DNA of 38,694 bases from Solobacterium sp. (GTDB taxonomy: Bacteria; Bacillota_I; Bacilli_A; Erysipelotrichales; Erysipelotrichaceae). The translations under genes were made by a program, and so were the position numbers. Below the pieces are notes generated by a model that was given only the letters and a program-made list of their open reading frames with translations, was not told where the DNA came from and made no database searches. Below are positions 5,949-13,926 of the stretch, piece after piece; the first letter of the stretch is position 1, and each line of letters opens with the position of its first letter. The DNA is taken from contig JAFWCM010000231.1 of the NCBI GenBank assembly GCA_017536885.1, positions 1 to 38,694 of the forward strand, written 5' to 3'.

Positions 5949-8339
5949 TTACCCTTCGCTTCCTTCCGGGCCTGCCTCACCTTCCGCATCGCCGCCGACT
6001 CCTTCGGGATTGGACTCCTCCGGCTGCGGCTGCGATTCAGGATCGGGTTCGGGCTCGGGTTCCGGTTCGGGTTCCGGTTCGGGAGTCGGGGTCTCCGGCT
6101 CCGGCGTCGGAGTATCGGGAGTAGGACTCGGACCCGGTGTTTCCGCTTCCGGCGTCGGAGTCGCCGGATGCAGTGCCTCCTCTGCCTGTTCCTTCTCCTT
6201 CTGACTTTCGTAGCAGCGGCCGGTCTTATCGGACCAGACCCAGCCATAGGCTGCGCAGGTATTGCCGTCTCTTGCTTCATTCGGAGAGGACGGGGTGTTT
6301 GCGGCTTTTTCCGCCTGTTCCTTCTCTGCTTCTGTCGCATAGCAGCGATTCAGCTGATCCGACCAGATACCGTTGAAGGTGCGGCAGGCACTGGCAGATC
6401 CGATCTCGGCGAAGTTTGTCGTCGCCGAAGGGGTAGGCGTTGGCTGATCACTGGCGTCGCTCTGAGCGACCGTGACGGAAATGCTTGAGATGCCTTCAAT
6501 GCTTGAGCCGGGCGCTGCCGACTGCGAGAGGATCGTTCCGTCTGCCGCACTCGGATCGGAGACATAGGAGACGGAGAGCGGGATGCCGTGGGCCTGGCAG
6601 AAGGACTGAATACTGCCGAGCGACTTGCCGACATAGTTTCCGATTGTGGTCGGAACCGTGCTCGGGATAATCGCCTCGTTGTAGTTTTCGGCCGAGATCA
6701 CCGGTACATAGAAGTCCCAGTTCACCGACCACTGCAGCGAAGGGCTCTGGCTGATCGGGGTGGTCATGTCGATGTTTCGCTGGATTGCCTTGCGCGTATC
6801 GGCGAGGCTTCCCTGCCAGAGGCGGTAGATGTACAGCGACATCTGCAGTCCTTCATCCCAGAGGCCGCTGGAGTATCCGGTAACCCGGCCGCCCTGCAGA
6901 AGCACGACCTTTTCGACATGGTCCTGGTCATAGTAGCGGTTGGCTTTCTTCATCGCGTAGTTCATGAATCCCGTCATCTGGGACAGGGTCATGTTGGTCT
7001 GAATGTTGTCTCCCGCCGCATCCATGACATCGAGCAGCGTGTTGATGTCGCGGGTGCGCATGATCTTTCTGAGAATGGCCGCAATAACTTCCTGCTGGTG
7101 TTCCTGGCGGGCGAAGTCGCCGGTGGAGAAGAGATGACGTTCTCTCGCAAACGCGAGCGCCTGTTCGCCGTTAAGAAGCACATCCTTGCCGGCCGGCACC
7201 CATACGGTATAGGCACCGCGGTCGGAATCGGAATTCTGGCCGACAAACTCAATCGGCGAATCCACGACGATTCCGCCCAGGGCATCGACGACCTGAACAA
7301 CGCCCTTGAAGTTGGTGTCGACATAGTAGTCCACCTTTACTCCGGAGAGGTTCTCGATCGTAGCGATCAGGCAGTCCCTGCTCACCGCGTGAGCGGCGTT
7401 GAGCTTGGAGGAGTTGCCGCCATAGCAGGTGATCGGCACATAGGAATCACGGGCGAAGCTCGACATTGTCACCTTCATCGAAATCGGGTTGACGCTGCAG
7501 AGGATCATCGTATCCGACAATCCGTCGGCGTTTCCGATTAACAGAACCGTGAAGGGATCCTTGGTGAGATCCTTGTCGGAACCGGAGGTGTTTTCCACCG
7601 TGACGGTGCTTTCGAAATCGAGGATGGAGGCGGTGTTTGTGAGAAACTCCTCCATGCCGGATTCATTGCCGAAGAGATTCTTGTAGTTGGTGGGAAGAAT
7701 CGCGCATTCGATTTCCCCGTTGAACAGCGCCAGGATCAAAGAAGAGTAATCCTGATATTCGCTGTAGCTGACGTTGGTCTTTTCGCTTTCGAGCCTTGCC
7801 TTGCCGAGGTTTGCGGTCTGCGTTCCCGTCGCAAAGCCGACCGAACGGCCGTCGAGCTGCGATACATCGCTGTAGCGCTGGGTGCCGGAATCGGAATAGA
7901 CGATCAGGCTCGTGGAGACGCTTTCCTTGGTGGTGGTGCTTGTCATCTTGTCCACATTGCGGTTGACCCTGCCCAGGGCATAGGTGCCGTAGAGACCGAT
8001 GCCGAGCATCGCGGCCATCAGAACCACGCCGGTGATGAACACCGATTTGATGCGGTTGCGGATGCCGAACAGCAGTGCCATATTCATCGCCAGAAGGACG
8101 ATGATGCACAGGATGTTGACCAGTGTGAAGGTCTTTCCCGACAGATTGGCGAAGCGGGTGGAATTGAACAGTGTAACCATCATCGCGATGTTGGTGATCA
8201 CGGCAAGCACCGTAACGACGATGTTCACCTTCGACATATCGCGGTGGAAGCGGTTGGAATTGGATTTCGGTTTCGATTCCGGCCGCGGTCTCTGTTCCGG
8301 TCTTTGTCTTGAATCGGGTCTTGGCTTTTTCACAGTCAT
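5949..8339 (-). CDS. Composite LCP (LytR-CpsA-Psr) family protein with solute-binding-like, PASTA and Cys-repeat regions
   Basis: A 796-residue membrane protein. A basic, Pro-rich cytoplasmic tail (1-36) is followed by three membrane segments (about 38-58, 72-92, 98-120). Next is a region resembling a family 3 solute-binding protein (about 145-250; QLDGRSVGFATGTQTANLG and LFNGEIECAILPTNY). The LCP domain spans about 263-425 (VLLIGNADGLSDTMIL, SFARDSYVPI, VDALGGIVVDSPIEF, ALAFARERH). LCP enzymes transfer undecaprenyl-linked glycopolymers to peptidoglycan outside the cell. After it come a PASTA-like domain (about 561-628), two 29-residue Cys modules (652-680, 695-723) and a Pro-Glu tail (724-796). 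The start follows the preceding gene by 2 nt. It is much longer than ordinary LCP proteins (300-450 residues). Confidence 0.88.
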   Translation of the reverse strand: MTVKKPRPDSRQRPEQRPRPESKPKSNSNRFHRDMSKVNIVVTVLAVITNIAMMVTLFNSTRFANLSGKTFTLVNILCIIVLLAMNMALLFGIRNRIKSVFITGVVLMAAMLGIGLYGTYALGRVNRNVDKMTSTTTKESVSTSLIVYSDSGTQRYSDVSQLDGRSVGFATGTQTANLGKARLESEKTNVSYSEYQDYSSLILALFNGEIECAILPTNYKNLFGNESGMEEFLTNTASILDFESTVTVENTSGSDKDLTKDPFTVLLIGNADGLSDTMILCSVNPISMKVTMSSFARDSYVPITCYGGNSSKLNAAHAVSRDCLIATIENLSGVKVDYYVDTNFKGVVQVVDALGGIVVDSPIEFVGQNSDSDRGAYTVWVPAGKDVLLNGEQALAFARERHLFSTGDFARQEHQQEVIAAILRKIMRTRDINTLLDVMDAAGDNIQTNMTLSQMTGFMNYAMKKANRYYDQDHVEKVVLLQGGRVTGYSSGLWDEGLQMSLYIYRLWQGSLADTRKAIQRNIDMTTPISQSPSLQWSVNWDFYVPVISAENYNEAIIPSTVPTTIGNYVGKSLGSIQSFCQAHGIPLSVSYVSDPSAADGTILSQSAAPGSSIEGISSISVTVAQSDASDQPTPTPSATTNFAEIGSASACRTFNGIWSDQLNRCYATEAEKEQAEKAANTPSSPNEARDGNTCAAYGWVWSDKTGRCYESQKEKEQAEEALHPATPTPEAETPGPSPTPDTPTPEPETPTPEPEPEPEPEPEPDPESQPQPEESNPEGVGGDAEGEAGPEGSEG
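6030..6140 (-). repeat. Hexanucleotide-type repeat coding the Pro-Glu tail
   Basis: The plus strand reads repeated GGTTCC/GGTTCG/GGCTCG units that encode alternating Glu-Pro on the minus strand. Unit gain or loss by slippage would change tail length in steps of two residues without breaking the frame. Confidence 0.6.
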
Positions 8340-8341
8340 GA

Positions 8342-9181
8342 TCAGCCCTCCCCGCCCGAAGCAGGCGCTTCCGCATCTGTGCCGGTGCCGTTCTCAGCTT
8401 CCCAGGCTTCGACGCTTTCCATATCGTAGAATTCGACGATCTCAAAGCGTCCGTCGTGATCGACGACCTGGAACCGCATCCGGTGCGGGAAGTCGTTGAG
8501 ATCGACGGTCGCATTGTCGCCATAGGTCCAGGAGACCTGTACCTGATAGCACGGATAGGTGACGGGCGGATCGACGCTCATCACGGTGAAATCATCGGTG
8601 CGGAAAGTCGGCACTTCGGTGGTGATGGAGGCGACTTCCGGCAGATGTTCACGGCCGTATTGCGAGATGTAGAGATCCATGTTGGAGTAGTTGTACCAGC
8701 GGTTCCACTCTTCAAACTTCGCGTACTTCTCCGCGTAGATATACTGGAGTCCGCCGACTTCATAGTTTCCGTCCTTGTTCGTCCAGGTAAAATAATCCGT
8801 CACGAAATTGTAAACCACGGCTTCCGCCTTCTCTTCGGGAGTTCCCGCACTCACCGAGTCGGAGAGTTTCTGGAAATACTCCTTGGAGATTTCTGTCGGG
8901 TTGTTTCCGATTTCATACAGATTGTTCTTCAGTGATTTTCCGGTACTGGTTGTCGTCATGGAATCTTCACTTCCCTGATTGTCTACCGTACCGGCTTTGG
9001 CGGCGTTTACCGTATTGATGCCGAGGGCAACCACCATGACTGCCGAAATGCCGACAAGCACGGCGGAAAGGATCGTATTGATCTTCCGGGATTTCTGCCT
9101 GGCGGGATCCGGTTTTCTTTTCCTTTTGACACTCTTTCCGGAAGAGGAAGGCTGACGGTTCTCATTGATATTCTGGGACAT
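8342..9181 (-). CDS. One-pass membrane protein of unknown function in the LCP operon
   Basis: 279 residues: a basic, Ser/Lys-rich cytoplasmic tail (1-33), one membrane segment (about 35-58, NTILSAVLVGISAVMVVALG) and an extracytoplasmic domain. The outer domain has an alpha-plus-beta pattern rich in Trp and Tyr (VVYNFVTDYFTW, WNRWYNYSNMDLY, YQVQVSWTYGDN, FEIVEFYDMESVEAWE), compatible with an NTF2-like fold. I do not recognise a named family, so function is unassigned. It lies between a GtrB-like glycosyltransferase and the LCP protein, with 2 nt to the latter. A role in the same envelope polymer pathway is likely but inferred from context. The start has an AAGGAGG ribosome site. The layout resembles that of the product of 12638-13840. 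Confidence 0.75.
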   Translation of the reverse strand: MSQNINENRQPSSSGKSVKRKRKPDPARQKSRKINTILSAVLVGISAVMVVALGINTVNAAKAGTVDNQGSEDSMTTTSTGKSLKNNLYEIGNNPTEISKEYFQKLSDSVSAGTPEEKAEAVVYNFVTDYFTWTNKDGNYEVGGLQYIYAEKYAKFEEWNRWYNYSNMDLYISQYGREHLPEVASITTEVPTFRTDDFTVMSVDPPVTYPCYQVQVSWTYGDNATVDLNDFPHRMRFQVVDHDGRFEIVEFYDMESVEAWEAENGTGTDAEAPASGGEG

Positions 9182-9219
9182 GCAGAACCTCCTTTTCTTT
9201 ATTGATGATGGAATTGTCT

Positions 9220-10146
9220 TTATTCATAAAACTTTCTGATGATGTAATTCGGACGGCCTCTGACTTCGTCGTAGGTCTTGGCGAGATACTCGCCGAGGAT
9301 TCCGGTGGACAGAAGGATGATTCCGCCCATGAACAGAACCACGGCGATGATCAGCACGGTGCTGCTCAGCGCTTTTCCAAGAAGGGAAAGCACCAGCAGG
9401 ACCAGAAGGAACACAAGCATGATCACGGTGAGGAATCCCCCCACCCAGCTGATGATCCACAGCGGCATATCGGTGTATTCGATAATGCCGTCCAATGCAT
9501 AGCGAAGCAGCTTGACGAACGACCATTTGGTTTCTCCGGCCACGCGCTTGATATTTTCGTATTCGAGATATTCGCACTTAAAGCCGACCCACACAAACAG
9601 CCCCTTGGAAAAACGCCCGTACTCTTTCAGAGAAAGGATGGCATCGACCACCTGACGCTTCATGAGCCGGAAGTCACGGGCACCGTCCACGATCTCCACT
9701 TCGGTGAAGCGGTTGATCAGCTTATAAAACTTCCTGGCAAACCAGGAGCGGATCTTCGGTTCTCCCTTGCGGCTGACCCGGCGGGTTCCCACCACATCGT
9801 TGCCGTTTTTCTCCATGACTTCAAACATCTTCGGAATATATTCGGGCGGATCCTGAAGATCGGCATCCATGACCGTGACATAGTCCCCCTTCGCCGCTCT
9901 GAGTCCCGCAAGCAGCGCCCCTTCCTTGCCGAAGTTGCGCGAAAAATCGATGACTCTGACAACGCCGGGATGCGCCTTGTAGAGGGCCAGCATCTTTTCC
10001 AGAGTGGAATCCTTCGAGCCGTCATTCACAAAAATAACTTCATATTCCAGGTCCATCTGATCTACGACTTTCGTTAAGGACGCGTAGAACAGATCGACCG
10101 TTTCTTCTTCGTTGTAGCACGGAACTACAATAGATAAAAGCGACAT
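9220..10146 (-). CDS. Family 2 glycosyltransferase, GtrB/CsbB/DPM1-like
   Basis: A membrane glycosyltransferase of about 308 residues. The N-terminal GT-A domain shows SIVVPCYNEEETVDLFY, FVNDGSKDST, DADLQDPPEYIP (DxD) and WVGFKCEYLEY. Two membrane segments close the protein (about 230-255 and 265-290), then EYLAKTYDEVRGRPNYII. This is the GtrB/CsbB architecture, which links a hexose or HexNAc to undecaprenyl phosphate inside the cell for later transfer outside. The start at 10146 is fixed by GGAGG six nucleotides upstream; an earlier ATG at 10167 overlaps the promoter. It is the first gene of a three-gene operon with the LCP protein. The donor sugar cannot be told from sequence. Confidence 0.88.
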   Translation of the reverse strand: MSLLSIVVPCYNEEETVDLFYASLTKVVDQMDLEYEVIFVNDGSKDSTLEKMLALYKAHPGVVRVIDFSRNFGKEGALLAGLRAAKGDYVTVMDADLQDPPEYIPKMFEVMEKNGNDVVGTRRVSRKGEPKIRSWFARKFYKLINRFTEVEIVDGARDFRLMKRQVVDAILSLKEYGRFSKGLFVWVGFKCEYLEYENIKRVAGETKWSFVKLLRYALDGIIEYTDMPLWIISWVGGFLTVIMLVFLLVLLVLSLLGKALSSTVLIIAVVLFMGGIILLSTGILGEYLAKTYDEVRGRPNYIIRKFYE

Positions 10147-10169
10147 TGATTTCCTCCGAAAACGCATTC

Positions 10170-10198
10170 ATTATAAACCATAAAAGACACCTTTACAA
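10170..10198 (-). promoter_or_regulatory. Sigma-A type promoter of the GT2-LCP operon
   Basis: Minus-strand -35 TTGTAA (10193-10198), 17-nt spacer, -10 TATAAT (10170-10175), about 25 nt before the start codon. Confidence 0.7.
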
Positions 10199-10225
10199 AA
10201 TAAGCGAAGAATGCCGGGAAAGCAC

Positions 10226-10258
10226 AGAAAAAGCACCCGGAGGAAATACTCCGGATGC
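10226..10258 (-). terminator. Terminator after trxA
   Basis: Arms GCATCCGGAG and CTCCGGGTGC (plus-strand 10249-10258 and 10233-10242, one G-U pair), 6-nt loop, followed by TTTTTCT on the minus strand. Confidence 0.88.
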
Positions 10259-10272
10259 CTGGAAATCCCGAC

Positions 10273-10587
10273 TTACTTCGCGGCTGCGAACAGCTCTTCG
10301 ATTCTCGGCTCGGGCATGAATCCGAGACCCTGATTGACCTTCTCGCCGTTCCTGAAGACAATCAGCGTCGGAATCGAAGCGATTCCGTAACGGGATGCCA
10401 GCTCGCTCAGCGCATCCACGTCAGCCTTGACGAATTTGATCTCCGGATGTTTCTCAGACACCTTTTCGACGACCGGGGAAAGCATCTTGCAGGGACCGCA
10501 CCATGTCGCGAAGAAATCCGCGAGAACTACTTCATTTTCCTGAAGAGTCTTATCAAACTCTTCAACGCTCTTCATTACTTCAACCAT
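10273..10587 (-). CDS. trxA: Thioredoxin
   Basis: A 104-residue thioredoxin that reduces protein disulfides in the cytoplasm. The redox motif is FFATWCGPCKMLSP, and the cis-proline segment IASIPTLIVFRNGEK is intact. Length is normal. An in-frame GTG nine bases further upstream lies inside the AAGGTG ribosome site, so the ATG at 10587 is the better start. The gene is flanked by its own promoter (10612-10640) and a strong terminator, so it is probably monocistronic. Confidence 0.95.
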   Translation of the reverse strand: MVEVMKSVEEFDKTLQENEVVLADFFATWCGPCKMLSPVVEKVSEKHPEIKFVKADVDALSELASRYGIASIPTLIVFRNGEKVNQGLGFMPEPRIEELFAAAK

Positions 10588-10611
10588 GTTAATCACCTTC
10601 CTTACACCGAA

Positions 10612-10640
10612 ATTATTTCATAATCTTTCCGTCATCTCAA
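10612..10640 (-). promoter_or_regulatory. Probable trxA promoter
   Basis: Minus-strand -35 TTGAGA (10635-10640), 17-nt spacer, -10 AATAAT (10612-10617), 25 nt upstream of the trxA start. Confidence 0.5.
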
Positions 10641-10700
10641 CGAAACTGACCGAAAAGAATGCGGAAACCGGAATATTGCTGAACGATCCTTTGTCACGGG

Positions 10701-11513
10701 TCATTTCACCCGGAGGTCATATCCCGCTCTGAAGGTCTTTCCGGCCTCGAGGATCTGCGTTCCTTCTCTTTTTTCGAAGGGAACTTCGACCTTTTCGAAA
10801 TCGGTGTGGGAATACCAGGGCTCCATGCATACAAACGGGGCTCTCGGGCTCCAGAACGCGCACCACGGGTAATCCGGCGCCGTCATGATCACCGCGGTTT
10901 TGCCGTTGGTCAGCGTGTAGACGGAGCTTTTCGGATCGGTGAGGATGACCGTTGCGGCAAGCTTCTCTCTGTCAAGCTTCAGCTCTTTTGTTTCCCTGCC
11001 GTCGATCATCTCGGGCTGATCGAAGAGAATGCGGTAGTCGTCAAAGGACTCCCCTTCCTTCATCGGCACATTGAAGGCGGGATGATAGCCGAAGTTAAAC
11101 GGCATGGGAACCTCTCCCGTATTGGTGAGCTCATTTCTGACCCGCAGGGTATCACCCGCAATCTCATAGATGTTGTGCAGGCAGAAGTGAAACGGATACT
11201 GTTTCAGGGTCTCTTCGCTGTCCTTCAGTTCCATGACAATTCTGTCTTCGCTGTGTTCGATGCAGGTGAATTCGCTGTTTCTTGCAAAGCCGTGGTTGCC
11301 GGTGACATAGTCTTTGCCGTTGATGTGGAGGATTTTGTCCCAGGTGCTTCCGACCATCGGAAACAGGGTCGGGTTTCTTCCCGCCCAGAATGCGGGATCT
11401 CCCTGCCACATGTATTCAATGCCGTTGTCAAAGCGCTTCAGACTGTGAATCTCGGATGCGTGCTCATCGACGGAAACAAAAATCGTTTCGTTTTTCATTG
11501 TGAATTCTGCCAT
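10701..11513 (-). CDS. Aldose 1-epimerase-like protein (LacX/GalM fold)
   Basis: A 270-residue protein of the galactose mutarotase-like superfamily, which interconverts alpha and beta anomers of sugars or binds sugar-6-phosphates. Landmarks are RNPTLFPMVGSTWD, GNHGFARNSEF (conserved His), NFGYHPAFNVP (second His) and CMEPWYSHTDF with the likely catalytic Glu. The LNGK-type core and length fit the LacX subgroup rather than classical GalM (about 340). The start has an AGGGA ribosome site about 6 nt upstream. It is transcribed away from the NAGPA gene, sharing a short intergenic region with a palindrome at 11559-11572. The specific substrate is unknown. Confidence 0.85.
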   Translation of the reverse strand: MAEFTMKNETIFVSVDEHASEIHSLKRFDNGIEYMWQGDPAFWAGRNPTLFPMVGSTWDKILHINGKDYVTGNHGFARNSEFTCIEHSEDRIVMELKDSEETLKQYPFHFCLHNIYEIAGDTLRVRNELTNTGEVPMPFNFGYHPAFNVPMKEGESFDDYRILFDQPEMIDGRETKELKLDREKLAATVILTDPKSSVYTLTNGKTAVIMTAPDYPWCAFWSPRAPFVCMEPWYSHTDFEKVEVPFEKREGTQILEAGKTFRAGYDLRVK

Positions 11514-11558
11514 AGTTATCCCTGCCTTTTCATTTTCTTTTCTTTATAATACTATCCG

Positions 11559-11584
11559 AATGCCGGGGCATTGTCATGATATAA
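11559..11584. promoter_or_regulatory. Palindrome and -10 box in a divergent promoter region
   Basis: Perfect palindrome AATGCC-GG-GGCATT at 11559-11572 lies 7 nt before a plus-strand TATAAT (11579-11584) and covers most of the -35 position for the NAGPA gene. A second short inverted repeat GTCAT/ATGAC (11573-11588) flanks the -10 box. Possible operator. Confidence 0.4.
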
Positions 11585-11612
11585 TGACGCCGGTATTGCC
11601 TGAGATTTTTTT

Positions 11613-12653
11613 ATGACGGATGAAAAAAGAAAAAAGAAGAACGGCAGACGGAAGAAAAAACGTCTGAAGGCCGGGATCCGGCGAACGTTCCGACAGACCT
11701 TACTGCTTCTGATGACCATGATTCTGACCATCGGACTGTTTTCGTATATCGCGCTTCTGATCGTCCTGAAAGGACCGAGCCCCACCTTCTCGAACATGGT
11801 GGTCTCCACGATGTGGGAAACCCGGCGCGGCAAGGCGATTGTAAACGCGATGTTCACCGAAGATGAAATCGAGGCAATCCTTTCCAAGAACGCCGTGGAC
11901 AACACCTCCACCGTCGCCAGTCACACCGAGGATGACTACGGGGAATTCTCGATTCCCGCCTCGGAAAAAGACCGTGTCGATATCGTGGACGTCTCCGGCG
12001 GCACCTTCAAGGGCAAGCTCATGATCGTCCGCGATCCCTCCCGCGTCAAGCTCGGTGTCAACTCTCTGATGCCCGGCGGCAACACCGGCTATTCCGTGCA
12101 GGATTATGTGGATGAGCTCGGCGGCCTCGGCGGAATCAACGGCGGCGGCTTTGACGATCCCAACGGCAAGGGCGACGGTTCCATTCCTCAGGGCATCGTC
12201 ATCCACGATTCGAAGATCGTCTTCGGAAGTCCTTCCGACTACGAATGCCTGATCGGCTTCAACACCGCCCACCATCTGATCGTCGGAAATATGACCGGCC
12301 AGGATGCGCTCGACTGGGGCATCACCGATGCGGTGACCTTCGGTCCGGTGCTCGTCTACGACGGCCATGCCTGTGCGATTACCGGCACCGGCGGCGGTCT
12401 GAACCCGCGCACGATCATCGGCCAGAGAAGCGACGGCGCCGTGCTGCTTCTCGTCATCGACGGCCGTCAGACCTCTTCCCTTGGGGCATCCTATGAAGAC
12501 TGCATCGACATCATGCTCGAAAACAATGCGGTCGTCGCGGCGAATCTTGACGGAGGATCTTCCTCGGTCATGTACTATAACGGAAAAATCATCAACAATG
12601 TTGTTTCAATGAACGGAGAGCGTCTGGTACCAACCGCATGGGTCGTCAAATAG
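11613..12653 (+). CDS. NAGPA-type phosphodiester glycosidase family protein, membrane anchored
   Basis: 346 residues: a very basic cytoplasmic tail (1-27), one membrane segment (about 28-52) and an extracytoplasmic domain. The C-terminal half has the phosphodiester glycosidase (NAGPA, DUF2233) signature: GGINGGGFDDP, SIPQGIVIHDSKIV, DAVTFGPVLVYDG, NPRTIIGQRSDGAVLLLVIDG and NLDGGSSSVMYYNGKIIN. Family members cleave sugar-phosphodiester bonds or act in exopolysaccharide metabolism outside the cell, so a role in surface glycopolymer modification is likely. The ribosome site is weak (TGAGA, about 8 nt upstream). The 3' end overlaps the next gene by 16 nt, indicating coupled expression. Confidence 0.9.
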   Translation: MTDEKRKKKNGRRKKKRLKAGIRRTFRQTLLLLMTMILTIGLFSYIALLIVLKGPSPTFSNMVVSTMWETRRGKAIVNAMFTEDEIEAILSKNAVDNTSTVASHTEDDYGEFSIPASEKDRVDIVDVSGGTFKGKLMIVRDPSRVKLGVNSLMPGGNTGYSVQDYVDELGGLGGINGGGFDDPNGKGDGSIPQGIVIHDSKIVFGSPSDYECLIGFNTAHHLIVGNMTGQDALDWGITDAVTFGPVLVYDGHACAITGTGGGLNPRTIIGQRSDGAVLLLVIDGRQTSSLGASYEDCIDIMLENNAVVAANLDGGSSSVMYYNGKIINNVVSMNGERLVPTAWVVK

Positions 12654-13840
12654 AAGGCAAAAACAAAGTAGAAGTCAGAAACAAAAAAGCATACAGCGAG
12701 CAGCTGCGCAGCGGAGCGCGGTTCTATTCGAATCTGCTGCGGGTTTTCATATCGCTTATCGTGGTCTGCACGATTGCGGTGGTCTACCTCTACTTCTGGC
12801 TGTACAACTATGAGAAACATTCGATCAACGGGGCTCTGACCCAATACGTCAAGGATGTCACGGACCGCAAGTGGGACAAGGTCTACCGGGATGATCAGAG
12901 GTATTTCACCGAACTCAACACCAAGGAAGCGGTGACCGACTTCCTCTTCTACGTCTACGGCGACAAGAAGCCCGGCGGAATGACCTTCTCCTGGGCGGAT
13001 GAGGATGACACCTATCAGTACTATGACTGTTACTACCGCCAGTCCTACATCTCCACCCTGCAGATCGTACGGCCGGAAAACAGCCGGGTCTGGAAGGTCA
13101 GAACCCTGATCGGTTCGAACAACTACCAGGTGGAAACCCTCAACAACAGCGCCTTCCGGATCAACTCGATTCCGATCACCCCCGACTTCAAGCACGACTC
13201 GGATGTGGTGCCCGGGCCCTATGAGGGCTATGAGCTCGATGAGCAGCTGCCGAAAGTGACAAGGTATTATATCGGAAACATCGTCGGTGTTCCGGCGATC
13301 GAACCGGAAGACAGCAGGAATATCGTGGTCCGCGATTACACGGCCAACCGCTATCTGATCGGACCCAGGCCCGATCCCAGCCAGTACAGCGAATTCGCCG
13401 GCATGATCAACGATACCGCGATGGCCTACTGCCAATACATCACGGAAGACGGAACCCTGTATGAACTCAAGCAGCACCTGCTTCCCGGAACCGTGTTCTA
13501 CGATGCGATCTCCTCTTTCGACAACCAGTGGTTCACCACCCATGAGTCGATCGATTATCAGAACATGCAGATACACGATGTGATGGCACTGGGAGACGAT
13601 GCCTTCATGGGATCGATCAGCTTCGACTATGTGGTCACTGCGACCAACGTCCAGCAGACCTACTCCAACTTCTATCAGATGTTCTTCATCAAGGACAGAA
13701 ACGGCGACTGGAAATGCATCAACATCTACACCGTCAGCCTCGATGAAAACAACCCGTCCCTCCCCAATGTCAACGTCGAAACGGAGACGGAGGAAGAGGA
13801 GGCTCCCTCTGAGGCAAACGAAGACGGAACCCTCGGATAA
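12638..13840 (+). CDS. One-pass membrane protein of unknown function, coupled to the NAGPA gene
   Basis: 400 residues: a basic tail (1-32), one membrane segment (about 34-58, LLRVFISLIVVCTIAVVYLYFW) and a large extracytoplasmic part rich in Tyr, Asp and Trp. Segments such as ALTQYVKDVTDRKWDKVY and TNVQQTYSNFYQMFFIKD followed by WKCINIYTVS look like NTF2-like folds, one near each end, but I recognise no named family. It ends in an acidic Glu-rich tail. The start lies inside the 3' end of the glycosidase gene (16-nt overlap) without a good ribosome site, so translation is probably coupled. It shares its layout with the product of 8342-9181 and probably works in the same envelope system (inference). 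Confidence 0.75.
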   Translation: MGRQIEGKNKVEVRNKKAYSEQLRSGARFYSNLLRVFISLIVVCTIAVVYLYFWLYNYEKHSINGALTQYVKDVTDRKWDKVYRDDQRYFTELNTKEAVTDFLFYVYGDKKPGGMTFSWADEDDTYQYYDCYYRQSYISTLQIVRPENSRVWKVRTLIGSNNYQVETLNNSAFRINSIPITPDFKHDSDVVPGPYEGYELDEQLPKVTRYYIGNIVGVPAIEPEDSRNIVVRDYTANRYLIGPRPDPSQYSEFAGMINDTAMAYCQYITEDGTLYELKQHLLPGTVFYDAISSFDNQWFTTHESIDYQNMQIHDVMALGDDAFMGSISFDYVVTATNVQQTYSNFYQMFFIKDRNGDWKCINIYTVSLDENNPSLPNVNVETETEEEEAPSEANEDGTLG

Positions 13841-13852
13841 AAGACAGAACAG

Positions 13853-13910
13853 AAAAAAGACCCTTCAGGAAACAGAACAGTCACAGTTCTTTCCCTGCCG
13901 GGTCTTTTTT
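13853..13910 (+). terminator. Terminator after the NAGPA gene pair (possibly bidirectional)
   Basis: Perfect 11-bp arms AAAAAAGACCC (13853-13863) and GGGTCTTTTTT (13900-13910). The A and T runs on both sides mean it could stop transcription from either strand. The converging minus-strand remnant ends just beyond it. Confidence 0.8.
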
Positions 13911-13926
13911 CCCGGGAGAATTGCGC

